Source: Ianthella basta
Taxonomy: Eukaryota > Porifera > Demospongiae > Verongiida > Ianthellidae
Assembly: GCA_964019415.1 (NCBI GenBank)
Contig: OZ025873.1
Coordinates: 2,281,482-2,345,481 of the forward strand
DNA length: 64,000 nt
Direction of reading: 5' to 3'
The notes under the pieces: generated by a model
Databases searched by the model: none
What the model was told of the DNA's origin: nothing
The model's input: the letters and a program-made list of their open reading frames with translations, nothing else
Shown: piece by piece, positions 11,065 through 23,281 of the stretch
Layout: the number at the start of each line of letters is the position of its first letter
How positions within the stretch are numbered: position 1 is the first letter of the stretch
Made by a program: the position numbers and the translations under genes

Positions 11065-11926
11065 TATATTCACAACTTGTTCACAGCTTCATTTGCTTAA
11101 GCTTGCTGCATAGACACTAGCTGTTTTGTAATAGACTTTCATATCAATGTGAATCTGGTGTTACTGGTGTCCCACACACAATAGGAATGTCGACAAGCAT
11201 GTGTGGGTAGGCAGGCATGCCTGGAGCAATGTGGGGGCTATGATTATCTAGCCTAAGGCATACTTGGTGGCTAACTTCACGCAATCCCATGATTCAGTGA
11301 CATTTGTACTATATTGCAGGAAGCCAGCACCTTGGTGACCAGTAGCTAATCAGACACTACATCGCCCACCACATAGCATAAAGAAACAATTAGATGCTCT
11401 ATCCAAGTGTATCAATTCACTAATTGTGTACTCAGTGGAATACACTATACACACACACACAGGTAGTATGCATACTGCACATGTAACTGTACATGTGTTC
11501 TATATGCACAGGAGTATCAGTGCCAACAAACATCACCTCCACTGTTAGCAGCCCACAGTCGACAGCGACGATAGAGTCACTGTCAACAATAGAGGATAAA
11601 GGAACTGCAGAATTCCTCGTCCCAATTAAAGGCACAGTGCAAATGGCATATGAACTATGAGATCCACAAACCTGAACGAAAACACTCAGAAGACAAGGCC
11701 TTTGACGAACCCCAATAGCTTGTGGTCACATTGCTGCATCACACAGTGAGTAAAAACAACTATATTGCTCCATCACGCTTGGGACATGTAACTCTGACAC
11801 AGCTACCGCTGCAAATGCAAATGGCATAGCAAATAATCAGGTGCAGACGATTGGCAAAGGGTACTTAGCTAGCTACCTATATAGCTACATTGGCTATCGG
11901 AATGCATATATAACCAGTGCCATGAC
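11065..11926 (-). repeat. Segment shared with 2604-3478 (copy 2, containing the true GOSR2 3' end)
   Basis: This is the GOSR2-linked copy of the 0.87-kb direct repeat. It covers the last ten codons and stop of GOSR2 (11894-11926) and the downstream sequence. The two copies are about 8.4 kb apart and bracket the LINE and the kinase gene. Confidence 0.85.
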
Positions 11927-14543
11927 TGTCAGAGTGATGACTACGCCACTCCAAAAGATGCACTTGTCCTGTGCTGTCCTCCTTTCAATCAATCGCATCA
12001 CAGTGTTTGAAAGACCAAGTGTGTTCATCACATCCAGCACCTTCCTCTGGGCATCCTATAGCCAGGGAGTGCGTGGGAATGAGGGGAACGTGGGAGTAAG
12101 TACATTTCAGGACAGATGTATCTGACCAATTTATCACAGGAACAGTATATAACCTTACTCAATAAGGCTATCAACAGAAAATAGCATATTCTTAAGCACC
12201 ATAGTGATCATTCACTTTCTACCCACACACATCTGTTCCACAGCTACACTTTCACACACAACAAACCGTAAGAGTTTAAAACCTTTCCTGCTCAAGAATT
12301 TGGCACCAGTGAATTATCAACCCAACTATGAGCCTATACTGCATCACAAACCTTAAGAATTCCTTTTTGATCTTTGAGGCTACCTAAAATGCTTTGTCCA
12401 CTGTCAATAAGTTCATCCATATTTCGGTGGGCAGAAGAGAGACGGTTGTGCTCATGAAGACCTTCATCAATCTGGATGGTTGTGTCACCCACAGCACTCT
12501 GTCCAGAAACAAGCCACACAGATCAGAGATACCTTTCAGATAACCTTTCCATCAAAATGACCGTGCAATAGCACTGCAGCCTTACATTGGGCACAAATTT
12601 CTGTGATAGTAGCTCTTCTCTTTCTCTGGCCTCTTGCTCCTAGAGAGTGGAAGGGAGAGGAGGGGGAGAGGAATGAAGGGAGTGAGAGACAGAATGTGGG
12701 CAGTGAAGAACAGACGAAAGGAAGGGGGCAAAGGACAGAAGGAGGGCAACAAAGGACAGAAGGAGGGGAGTGAAGGACAGAAGGTGGGTAGAAGAGCATA
12801 GAAGGAGAGAAACGTCACTATACCAACTTCAACCAACATAATAAAAGTTGGATGGTGACTCCCAACATCACATAAAAATACAATCACTACCGCTTAGAAG
12901 AGAAACCACCACCAGTTACGTTGAATAACCTAGCCTGGCTTGCTAGACCGTTCCAGTAAGTACCCAATCCAATTGTCCAAGCACACAGAGGGTGTAGAGA
13001 GGAGAGCTCCTTCTCTGCTAGTGCTTAGTGGGATGGATTAGCAAGCAAGCCAGACTAACACCAAGCTTGCATACAATGGAGAGTAACACTGGTTTACCAG
13101 GGCATGCCCTCAAATGTGAATTCATACCACAGCTGGACAATGTTTGCTACTCATGCTAGCAATTTACAAGGAAACCCATAAAGAGTTACAGTGTACGTTG
13201 CCACGGCTACGAGTGCATGCAGAAGAATGCACACGTGGGGATCACCTGCTGCTACTCATTGTCAACATTCCTAGTCCTTATTGGACTACAGGAAGGATTA
13301 CTATGCACTAGCGTGTACTGCATACTCCAAACACCATTGGATGTCTTGGTCATCAAGGACATGCTATCCCCACCCACTCCTGAACATAACTTCCCACTCC
13401 AGATCGTAACTACCCACACATGAACTGCCCATATATTTCTGAACCTGCTCTTCCCACCAACCCACCCACCGCCATCTCCCTCTTTCGTCTGTACATCGCG
13501 TACCCCTGTTGAACAGACTTGAAGTCAGCAACAAACTGGTCTACCTGCCTGCAAGAAGAAAGGGCAAGAGGAAGTAAAGTCACTACAGGAACACAGAGTC
13601 ACAATTAGCAGCAAACACAGTTCATCCTGCGCTGGAACTTATATGGAGGCAAAATCTATGCATCACAAGCACCACTGCACCGCAACCTTGATATTCACAC
13701 TTAGCGCATTGGCAAGGAATGCATTTGCAATTCTCTACTGCTGCTGAAGCTCTTCACAGTACGTACATGTTCAAGAATCTACCTCAATATTCTTTAGTAC
13801 AGGGGTGTATAGGGCACTACTTTGCTTAATGCAAATATCTCTACCTTGCAACTGTCTGGAAGTTAGCTCAGGCATGCAGCCTCCCATCTTGCTTCACACG
13901 AGAAACATACCCACCCACCCACATCAGAAATGTGTCTCCATCTCCAATGCTCACATTTTCACTCCTTGTCTCTTGTGAGGCGGTTCCTTGCGGGCCATGT
14001 TCTCCAATCGAAGGCAGTCCTGCTCAAGTTGCTCAATGTTGTCATGGAGACGACCCTCGTGACCTGCACCAACAATAAACAAGTACATCAGATTATACAA
14101 TCTTGCAACTCCCACTCCCATGGCAGTGGATACAGCAGATTCGCACAGTTTTGCAATACTTCCTAAAACCTTGGGCAGGGGTTACCTAGGATACAGACAG
14201 GATGGCATATGATAGCTGTGTAGGCGTAAGAGTACCAGTAGGTAACCTAGGTAACAACTGTCACTTTTTGAGACAAACGGAACAGCTGCATACCAAAAGG
14301 AAATGGTGCCATGTATGGTTGCTTAGCAATGCTGCAGCAGAAAATGACTGGAACATACCTGAGATGCACACGCTAATGTACTACAGCACGTGTTGGGCTG
14401 CCATATGTGTGAATAGGTGATGTTAGACATGCTCCACGCTGTGTACATGGCCATGTCTCGAGTAGGGTCACCCACCTCCTCCAGCCACCATCACGCCGCC
14501 TGATGTCACATCATGTAGAAGTCGTTGAGTGTCAGCCAGCAAT
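11894..14543 (-). CDS. GOSR2: Membrin, Golgi SNAP receptor complex member 2 (5' end not found)
   Basis: Qb-SNARE of ER-to-Golgi and intra-Golgi vesicle fusion. Six exons on the minus strand (14543-14476, 14063-13955, 13548-13470, 12639-12586, 12498-12352, 12055-11894) join in phase to 205 aa. The text follows animal membrin: KEPPHKRQG, then AREREELL, then GDTTIQIDE, the SNARE core HRNMDELIDSGQSILGSL and LGLSNTVMRLIERRTAQDK, and a C-terminal membrane anchor (about 17 hydrophobic residues, GVVITLTVMALVIYAF). Only about ten N-terminal residues are missing against the usual 210 or so. A candidate first exon ends at 14584 (reading ATGGCTGGTGC before GTAAG, correct phase), but would need a 40-nt intron. 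The last ten codons lie inside a duplicated segment. Confidence 0.92.
12931..13056. mobile_element. Short MITE-like inverted repeat in a GOSR2 intron
   Basis: TAGCCTGGCTTGCTAGACC on the left is mirrored on the right by TAGCAAGCAAGCCAGACTA. The arms match best over the outer 16 bp and weakly further in. It lies in the intron between the exons at 12586-12639 and 13470-13548. Confidence 0.5.
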
Positions 14544-16544
14544 CTGCATGGAACAAGCAAGGGACCAAGACTGTCTTACGCACCAGCCATCTTCACTGCC
14601 ATGGAATTCATACACGGTGGTCCCGCCTGTATAGGGATACACCATCATATGAGCCATTATGAGACATTTGGGGGGGCATCCATGCCGCCTTCCTTCCCTT
14701 CAGGGCTTGTGGTTGTTTGCATGTGCCAGCACATTGGAAGGGCAGTGCTACAGGGCTCAACTTAAGACCAGCTAACCAAGGATGGGTAGAGTAATATACA
14801 AAGTCAACCTTACTTCCAAGCAAATGGGCACTTTCGTGTAGAAAGCAACCTAGCAGTCCTCATACTTTGTCTTGTTTACAGCTACAATGTCCTGTAATGC
14901 TAGCATGAACTCTACTAAATCACATGACACTTGCACTCACAACCCAAAAAATGCAGAATGGAATAATTCTTAAGTAAGTGGGGCATGCTTGCCAATAACA
15001 CGGGTCATTAGCCGCAAACTTCAATGCGGCTGCACAGCCACAGTGGAACCTGTCTACAGTGGTCGTTCTGTATGGCAGCTACATGTGTGAAGCAACCAGC
15101 CTACCCTGGCTCAAACATCATCAGCACACAGGACCCTGCTCCTCTGCAAAGCCCAGTCACCTGTCTAGAGCAGGGAGCTGTTGGAGGTGTGTACTCCATC
15201 AACTATGTTGTCAAACTCCACTCTGAAGTGGAGGCCAGCGGACGCATGCTTAACATTTTGTCTAATATAGATTTATGCCGATGTATGTGGTTAATACAAT
15301 ACTTGCAGCCAACATATTCCTAGACAGAAGCTCAGCAAGGAGTGGGACAGTAGATTAACAATTTCTAGTCCCGTTTGACACTTGTGCCTTGTACTTGATC
15401 ATGTGAGTAAAGTATTGGCACTGTAGATTTGCACATGATTAGATCGTCAAGGCACGCGAGAATGTGCTGTCCAATGCTTTACTCATGTGATCGAGTGCAG
15501 CGTGCAAGTGTCAAACGTGACTAGAAATAGTGAATCTGCTATAATGACCATGTGGAAAGAGTGTGCAGAGGTCCCTGAATAATAAATGCAGCAGGGATCC
15601 ACCTCAAGAGCAGCCAGTCTCCCTGGTATGAAATAGAATCAACTGATTGCATCATATCTGCGAAACCAGGACCCACAGATAGCCAGATTATAGAGTTTCT
15701 GCTGCGGCACACCTGCCATCAAAATTGCTATCATCATGGGTAGCCACACAACCAAATACACATGAAAATTAGACATTTGATGCTGTATAGTATATAGAAC
15801 ACACAGCATTACATTTAATGCTTCTTTCTGATTCCTTTTGCAATAGCATCACTAATTCTGGCCACCTACAACACACTAATATGTCTGCCCTATGGTCCAT
15901 GTCACTCACTGCTGTCATCCATTCAATACGTGGGGAGAACAAACAATGTGTGGGATGTACACAGGCATGCATAAAACACAGACTCAATTTGTACAAAGGT
16001 CGTGCTTTCCATCCTTCCATTTTCCATTTCATTTAAAGACTCCACACACAGTCTGAAACATAAATGGCCACTATATATCGTCTTTTACACCATCAACAAA
16101 CATCCCCGTCTTTGCTATGGCAAACCACAGGGCACGCACAAGAGGCGTGATACTCATAGCTTAATAGACGTGCGTATTCAGACATTACATCATAAATACA
16201 GAGAGTAAAGCGGGGCTAACCGAAGTGACTGTTGATACAAGACCTCCATTTCCAAAGAAAACCGTGTTCGGGAGTATTCGGGAATATCCGGAGACTTGTG
16301 TACGAATTTCTATTGTCTCATTGACTCGTATCACAAAGGGGACGTTCCGCCTACGAAACAACGTCCTTCTGCTACTTCTTGTTCCACAAGAATCTCCATA
16401 AGCACAACATCTGTTACTCCGCAGTGAGCAGTATCGACCAACATCAGCCTTCAACGCCTTTTCGGTAGGGTTCATCCGTGCGCGCGTTCTTTACGGCAGC
16501 TTATTCGTGGCTGTTGAGGCACTTTAAGAAGAAGTCAGATAGGA
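14544..16544. other. Intergenic or 5' intron region between GOSR2 and SPATS2-like
   Basis: It holds one clear inverted-repeat element (15360-15529) and the start of a CAGTGGAACCTGTC-type repeat near 15042. A minus-strand frame at 16475-16185 begins MNPTEKALKADVG but has no recognisable domain; it faces the SPATS2-like start only 70 bp away and may be a 5' exon or spurious. Confidence 0.4.
15360..15529. mobile_element. 170-bp inverted-repeat element
   Basis: The left arm starts ATTTCTAGTCCCGTTTGACA; the right arm, reverse-complemented, starts ATTTCTAGTCACGTTTGACA. Both continue through CTTG, GATCA and ATGAGTAAAG for about 55 bp at roughly 80 percent identity. Nearly the whole element is palindromic, so its RNA would fold into one long hairpin. 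Confidence 0.65.
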
Positions 16545-16946
16545 ATGGCTGGAGCGAAGAGGAATGGTGAGCTGTGTAGCCTGTGACTATTACACAAGGT
16601 GGATACATTCTGTAGCCTGTGTTAACAACGGTGACTACTTGCGGTAGTTGCTGCAATGGGTTGTATTATTCCCGCCCATATTTGGTCACCGCGTTTATAC
16701 TTGCCCTAACAGTAAGATGGTTGTGTAGTTCATTAGTCAACTGGGCTGTGGTGTGATGTCGGGCATGTGTGCTCTTTTTGGCGGGTTCTTTTTTAAGATG
16801 TAGTGTGTGTGTGTGTGTGTTGGTTACTGCGTGTGCAAGTGAGTGCACATGATTGTGTACAGGGCAAAAGTGTACACATGACATGTTCTGTGGAACAGTG
16901 TAGGAGTGGATAGTGCAACTATGCATGCGTGTGCGTGCGCACAAAC

Positions 16947-17005
<59 letters not shown>

Positions 17006-20000
17006 ACACACACACATACATGTATGTACAACCATCACGTAGCATTGTAAATTCTGTGTGCTGGGTATGATGGTCTGTGGTGTGTGTACAATATGTCCTT
17101 CACCGTTGTTTGCGCTTCCATGCGGTAAAAGGTGGCTTGCTGGCTGCCTTACTATCAGCATGGCAGTCACCAGTGGCTTCGCTAACATTTCCATGTGCAT
17201 ACAGAATACATATGTGCAGGAAAATGCATTGCGGTTTTAATTAATGGGAATGAGGTTTGTCTTAGCATAGCCAGACCACCATTTTGTTCAGACTCCGCCC
17301 TGAACAAAATGGTGGTCTGGCTACGTGAGACTTGGCTGAGTTAGAGTAAGAGAGCTATTCAGTATAGTAATTTGAATGTACAGGTAATGTCCATTAATGG
17401 GTGTAGAGTGTCACTATAAGCCCCACCCCCCCTTCCTTCACCTCCCCCTGGCCCTAATTTATCCTGTAACTGTAAGTGAGATGGTGTGAAACGTCATGTC
17501 ATCCTACAGTCCGGCTGTCTCATACAGTCCTTTCATTACAGTGCCTCTTGTCCCAGAGTGCTGTTAACACTCAGCAATCGATCACTCTAAGAAAGACACT
17601 ACTGAAAAGATAGAGGTGTATATGCGGTTATGTGTCACACATTGTATCTGTCTTTGTGTCTTGGAGAAAGGCATCATGACCACTAATCCACCCACTTTCT
17701 TGTCTGAGAGGTTTGGGAGTTGAGTAAAAGTGTGTGATGCCTAGCCATCTTCAGCTTACTTGCTCTCTCTGTGTTGCGGTTTCCTTTCAGATGTGCGCTA
17801 TCTTGACCTTTCCAAGAACCACATTAATGCAGATCACCTTGTGGGTGACCCCAATTTGCAGGAAAAGGTATGTACAAGCAAACACACCCGTGTGCGTATA
17901 TCACTACCCAACACCCAGTGAATGAGGGTGAATGTATGACTGGGAAAGGGGAGCAACTGAGGGGGGTGGGGTGGCAGCGGACACACCTAAGATGAGCAAT
18001 TAAGGTCGGCTGCAGGGAAGCCACCTCATGACACTGACATGTCAGCAAGGACAATTAGGATCTGTTGCTGGGTTACTGTTGTCTGCAGGGTGAATTATCT
18101 TCTTTGAGACAAATGGATGTGATAGTTCTGGTCTTGAGTGGCTTCATGGAATGTGTGTGTGTGTGTATGCATTGAGTGTACTTACACAGTGCATTGGAAT
18201 GGCCACGCGTGGCCTACTTGTGAACTCCTTGGTTTCTCCCGCAATTCTCCATTCATTGCATCCCTGTCCCTCCTCTCTCCCTCACACTCTCTCCTACTCC
18301 CTCTTCCTTCCATGTCCCTCTCTCCCCTTCCCTCATCCTCCTGCTTCCTCTCTCCCCTCCCTCCCCCTCTCTCCACCTCCAGATTGCTCATATTCATCAA
18401 TTATTTCCCCAAACCAAGAAGGATGTCATATCAAAGATACTACTCTGCTGTGATAACAACGTTGACAGTGCTGTTGCAAAGCTATCAAGTGGAGGTGTGT
18501 GCATGCGTGCATGTGTGTGTGTGTGCATACACACATGTGTTATAGAAGCAAATTGTCCACTGAGGTATGCAATGTTATTCTTTCACATGTACTTCCCACC
18601 TGTTCTGTACTTAGAGAGTACAAAGGAGGTCTTGGATGAATGGGAAGTGGCCAAGGGGAAGGGGAGAGGCAAAGCAGGTACAACCAGCAGTAAAAGGAGC
18701 AAGAAAGGCTCTGCTCAAGCCCTCAGTGGAAATGGAGCCTCTGCAGAAGTGTCAGCCGTAGCACTCTCTAACGGTGTCTGTGAGAGTGACAGTGAAGAAG
18801 GATTGAAGATGAACGGCCACCACAATGGTGCTCCGTCAAGAAGTGTGTCAACATCCCCTGTTCCAGGAGTGCCCAAAACTGAGACTACCCACAATGCCAC
18901 AGACACACAACAGAGGAGCAGCACCTTGCACGCACCTCCACTACCACAGAGGACTCGGAACAGGAGGGGAAGGCAGCCAATGGGGAGGACCGGCACCCAA
19001 CTGTCCAGCAGTGGTGTCGAGCATGTGACAGAAGTCCCCAGTAAGACTTCTTCTTCCAAGCAGCAGGGTACATCTTCCAACAGGCCAGCTGAGCCCTCCA
19101 CTACTGTCACACCACCTCTTCAGATGCAGAAAGAACCCTCATCGCAGACAGAGAGTGTGAAGAAGCAAGAAGAGCCTCCTCCTTCCAAGCCGGTTGATTC
19201 CTCTGCAGTGGGTGGTGTTCAGGGTGTTCGGGACAGGCTGGACTCCACTGCCAGCACTAGTAGCACTGGGGGAGGAGCAGGAGGCGACTCTGTAAAGCGT
19301 CTTCTGAAGGACATCACAAGGTGCCATGTCTCCCTGGCAAGGCACCAAACCAACCTGCAGGAGGTTAGCACACAGAGGGACTGACATCTCCCCGCATCAT
19401 CTAACTCACTATAGATCCCGTTGCCATGGTAACATGCGTCTAAACAATGTTTCTAAATGTCGTAGACACCCCGGGTGTTGTTTCGCGCCGTGGTCTATTT
19501 TGTCTAGCCGTGTTCTAATTCGACGCGCGGCGTTCGCGCCTATGCTCTAAATATCGATTTAGAGCATGGGCGTGGCATGCGCGGCGTTCGCGCTATGCTC
19601 TAAATACCGATTTAGAGCATGGGCGTGGCTTAGGCCCGTGGTCTATAGCAGAGAAACTACAGCTGCGACAACAATAGTAGCTAACTCCACAACATACGAT
19701 GCAAAGGTCACTCGGCTTACTTGTTTCGTCGACAAACAGGGTAAAGCAACAATCTGGCAGCGGCCTACGAACCAGAGCCGAGTAAGGAGCGAACTGGTTA
19801 CAAGCTGGGAACAGGCTTAGGACACTGCTCTGGGAAACGCTGTGGCTGACGGGGCTGACAGTGAGTAAGCTTACGTTTAGCTTACGTGCCGCATCCACTG
19901 CCGACCTTTAGGAATGTCTGCTGCGAGATGACAAACCCAATAACCAAACGACGTTTTCTCGGCCATTGTCAGAAATTGCTAACTACTTCTGGAAGACGTG

Positions 20001-22263
20001 TGATGACGCAAGTACGAGTTGGTAAACTGATTCGCTGCCGCTCCTTGCCCAATCGTTGGGATCTATAACACTTAAATGCTGACCAATCGGTGTCTCTGAA
20101 GATTTAGACCACTCAGCACTCGGGCGCTTTGCGCCCTCGTGCCTCGTGCTCTAAATCTCAGAGACACCTCTTGGTCAGCATTTAACTATTACGTAAAACA
20201 TAGTTTTCTTAGCTTATGTGAAGAAGGCATTGCATTGTGTAACTGTATTAGTGCTAATCTTGTCCCTGTGTTAAAACTTAAGTTTTCAGATTCAGTGAAG
20301 AGGTGATTGTTCCCCCTCCCCTTCCTTCTTCTTCCCTCCCCTTCACTCCCTTCAGCGCTGTGATGTGTCTTCTCGTCTGATCCACCAAACCTTTGCTCAG
20401 TTGCGAGCAGCTGTGAATGAGCGCGAGGAGTGTCTCATGGGGCAGCTGGAGAAAGTAAGGAGCAGTGCCGGGAAGATGCTGGAGGAGAGACAGGAGACGT
20501 CAGCTCACCTCAAAGTGCTAGGGGAAAGACTACTTAGCCACTCCAGGGAACATGACAGCAATCACATTAGGGCGCAGATGAAGGTGTGACAAGGGTACAC
20601 GCATGTGGTTCACCTTGAGTGTGTGCAAAGATGGGTTGAGACACCATGCCCATGTCTGGTTTGCTAGACTATCCTAATAAGTGCCAGATAGTGGAGGGAA
20701 AGGAATTTATGTGCCTCTGGCAAGCTATTGGGATTGTCTGGTTAAGTATGTCACCTTGCCATTGTAAGCATTGTCAGTCCTATGGCATATTATGCTGCAA
20801 TCCTTTCCTACTCAACTGCTTCTCTCTTACTGTAGGCTTTTATTTCCGATCGCAAGATTGATGAGGAGATTGGCTCCGTGTCTCGCTTCCAAGCAGACCC
20901 AGACCAGCTCATCCAGCAGATCAGCACATTTGGCACCATCAACAGCATCAGCCACACCTACACTGCATGGTGTGCCGGACAGGTGATAGTCTCCCCTGCC
21001 ATGATCAGCTCTGTCAGCGCTGCCCCAGTCCCGCCATCCTCCTCCGCCACCACCACCTCCGCTCAGGCAGAGCCGGACCTTGTCAGTGTTGCTCAGTCGA
21101 CTGGGAAAGATGATGGACGTAAGAAGATGGAGCAAGAGAAGGCAGCCAATCCTGCTTCAGTCAATAAGCAGCAGCAACAGCAACAACGCCCCGTTAGGAA
21201 GGACCCTACTCAGCCATCTCCTCCAGAGACGTGTGCATCAGATGAGTTGCTTGCGAGGCAGGAAAGGGTAAAGGCCTCCCTGTTAGCTCAGGGTGTCATC
21301 CTGTACCCACCAGCGGGTGAATTGGCTCCATCCAAGAAGTCGGCAAGAAGGGACCGCAAACGACGCAGTGGACAGCGGCCACAGGACAGTGGACCGGCAC
21401 AGGATGGCAGCGTGAAGGAGACTGCAAACCCTCCGAGCACTAAAACACAGACTTCTACCAACAGCAAGCCTCCCGCCTCCTCAGTCTCCCGGCCTCAGGC
21501 GAGCACTAAGCTTGAGTCGGCATCAACTGTGAGTACACCGGCAGAGAAGATAAATGAGAAGAAGGGAGGTGGTCCTGCCTCTAGTCAGGGCCCCAAGGCA
21601 GTCCCACCCTCTCGTGACAACCAGAAGGTAACATCAGCCCCACAATCCCGTCCGAAAGGGGCCCACTATGAACAGAGCGTGATCATTGTGCACACCAAAC
21701 CCCGCAACGGTCGGGGTCAGAGGTCTCGACAGCAGCCACAGCATCCAAGGCCTGCACAAGACAACAGCAGAGGGGGACAGGGAAGGCAACAGAGAGAGGA
21801 TAGAAGGAGAGCTGCCAAACCATCCAAGCAGCAGCCAGATCCCACTCTTACCCCGAATGGCAGTGAAGGGGGCCCCAGTGTGGTGGAAGAGCCACAGAAG
21901 CAGGAGGAAGCTGTTGTTCCCGAGAAAGGGAGTGATCCTGGAAACAAGCCTGAGGCTGACATTGGTACTTTGTCAAGCAGTCCTTTGGCTGGCCAGACAG
22001 CTCCAGGAGATGCTGACCTTCCTGGGGCGGGGGAAAAGGCTGCAGTAGAGACTCAGAGTGAGGAGATAACGTTTATGGATGCTAGCACCAGCTCCACAGA
22101 CCCAGGAGGTGAGAAGCAAGAGAAATCAACCCACAAGCAGTTGCTGAGGGTCACACCCTCACCCGACCTTGCAGAAACGCCCCTATCAGAAGAGGAAATA
22201 GCAGAGGAATCATTTCAGCTAAAGGACGATCTCACGTCTGAGCCTCAAACAGGCGAAGAGTGA
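16545..22263 (+). CDS. SPATS2: SPATS2-like CUE-domain, coiled-coil protein
   Basis: Six exons (16545-16566, 17791-17867, 18383-18494, 18615-19363, 20356-20583, 20836-22263) join in phase to 871 aa. Residues 34-72 (IAHIHQLFPQTKKDVISKIL followed by DNNVDSAVAKLSSGE) match the CUE-like domain of SPATS2/SPATS2L, followed by the family's KEVLDEWE and a Lys-rich stretch. The block KRLLKDITRCHVSLARHQ and the next exon form the conserved coiled coil; ISDRKIDEEIGSVSRFQAD matches the region just after it. The C-terminal 400 residues are Ser/Pro/Gln-rich and disordered, longer than in vertebrates (about 545-560 aa in total). Animal SPATS2 proteins are cytoplasmic and RNA-associated; the exact role here is not known. 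The first exon has only seven complete codons. Confidence 0.9.
16948..17003. repeat. (CA)n microsatellite
   Basis: About 28 perfect CA units in intron 1 of the SPATS2-like gene. Confidence 0.95.
17269..17324. mobile_element. Perfect 24-bp-arm foldback
   Basis: TAGCCAGACCACCATTTTGT continues to TCAG, then an 8-nt loop ACTCCGCC, then the exact complement ending GGTGGTCTGGCTA. It lies in intron 1 of the SPATS2-like gene. It is either a recent miniature foldback element or a small hairpin-RNA precursor; the sequence alone does not decide. Confidence 0.6.
19525..19629. repeat. Two ~52-bp CpG-rich tandem units, each palindromic
   Basis: The unit starts GCGCGGCGTTCGCGC and includes the palindromic block TATGCTCTAAATA-CGATTTAGAGCATG then GGCGTGGC. 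The two copies differ at three or so positions. It is in intron 4 of the SPATS2-like gene and stands out as CpG-dense against its surroundings. Confidence 0.75.
20072..20185. mobile_element. TTAA-flanked MITE-like hairpin
   Basis: TTAAATGCTGACCA on the left is mirrored by TGGTCAGCATTTAA on the right, and the arms continue through GGTGTCTCTGA and GATTTAGA for about 37 bp. TTAA at both ends is typical of piggyBac-type target sites (inference). The loop is a CG-rich smaller hairpin (GGGCGCTTTGCGCCC). It is in intron 4 of the SPATS2-like gene. Confidence 0.7.
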
Positions 22264-23281
22264 CACCAAAAGCCCCAATAGCTGGTATTGACAGATTATT
22301 ACTTTATCTAATGTCAAAAGCTGCTGAGAATGAATTATCATCCCTCCCCGCTGTCAACAGTCTAATTATATGAGATTATTAAACAGGTATAAATGTACTG
22401 CTACGCTATTGTACATTCTATTTCACTATTAAACTGATACTACTTTTAATATATTGTGTTGGTTCCTCATGCGGTGCAGTTCTGCAGATTTATTTACTTG
22501 TTATGACAATGATTGTAATATTAATCTTGACAGACGAGCAACTGCAGACACTTTTCTGTTGTAATTCTACACATGGCTAAATGATTGCATAAGTGTATTG
22601 ATTACCATATTTGGGTATATGACATGAGTCTCATGGGGTGAGGTATATGTATATACGCAAACCTATTTGGGAGGGGGGAGATAGGACCTGGTACTATATA
22701 TTCATTACCACAGGTGGCCAAGGTACACACGAGGCTATAATTAGGCAGGACAGCGCAGCTTAGGCAACTTGCAATTGCATTCCAACACATGGCCATGGGC
22801 AGTTGTTGCATACAATCATAGGGCATAAACATGTGTTGTATGTGTACAGTACCCATCTCTATTGGCTCATGGTTCAGGGATCAAGTGAGTGCAATGGACG
22901 TTGCATAACCAACTGAACTGCAAAGTATGCACTCATGCAAAGAGTCACAGTAAGTATTCATCCGTGGATACATACATACATACATACATACATACATACA
23001 TAGATACATACATAAATTTAGTACGTACAATATGTAGGGTGTAGTGTCATTGGAGGCTCATTGCGCTACATTGCTCAATGGGCTCGCAGTCAAGGGTTGG
23101 TTTATGTAGAGAGATTTAGGGGCTATTCGTCACGTGCAAACACGTGATCAGCATTCCTGTGGTCTCGGTTACAACACGCCGCCCTTTGACTGCATTCCAT
23201 TGAGCGACGTGTTTTACTCTTCCGTCGTCACTGTGCCGCGTGTACCTCAAGCCGTAGTTAGAGCAAGAGGTTCCAGTCGAT
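22264..23281. other. Intergenic region with SPATS2-like 3' flank and MAGUK promoter
   Basis: No coding exon is seen. The 3' flank of the SPATS2-like gene is A/T-rich; an ACAT tetranucleotide array follows at 22969-23014. The 100 bp before 23282 are CpG-richer and should hold the MAGUK promoter. Confidence 0.5.
22969..23014. repeat. (ACAT)n microsatellite
   Basis: About eleven CATA tetranucleotide units with one TAGATA interruption. Confidence 0.9.

Noticed and set aside
2604..11926. The two 0.87-kb direct repeats as LTRs of a retrotransposon
   Set aside because: They lack TG...CA ends, primer-binding site and polypurine tract; one copy contains the end of GOSR2 and the interior holds an unrelated gene.
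16185..16475. MNPTEKALKADVG frame as GOSR2 exon 1
   Set aside because: It does not resemble the membrin N-terminus and no donor gives the required phase; left as unassigned.
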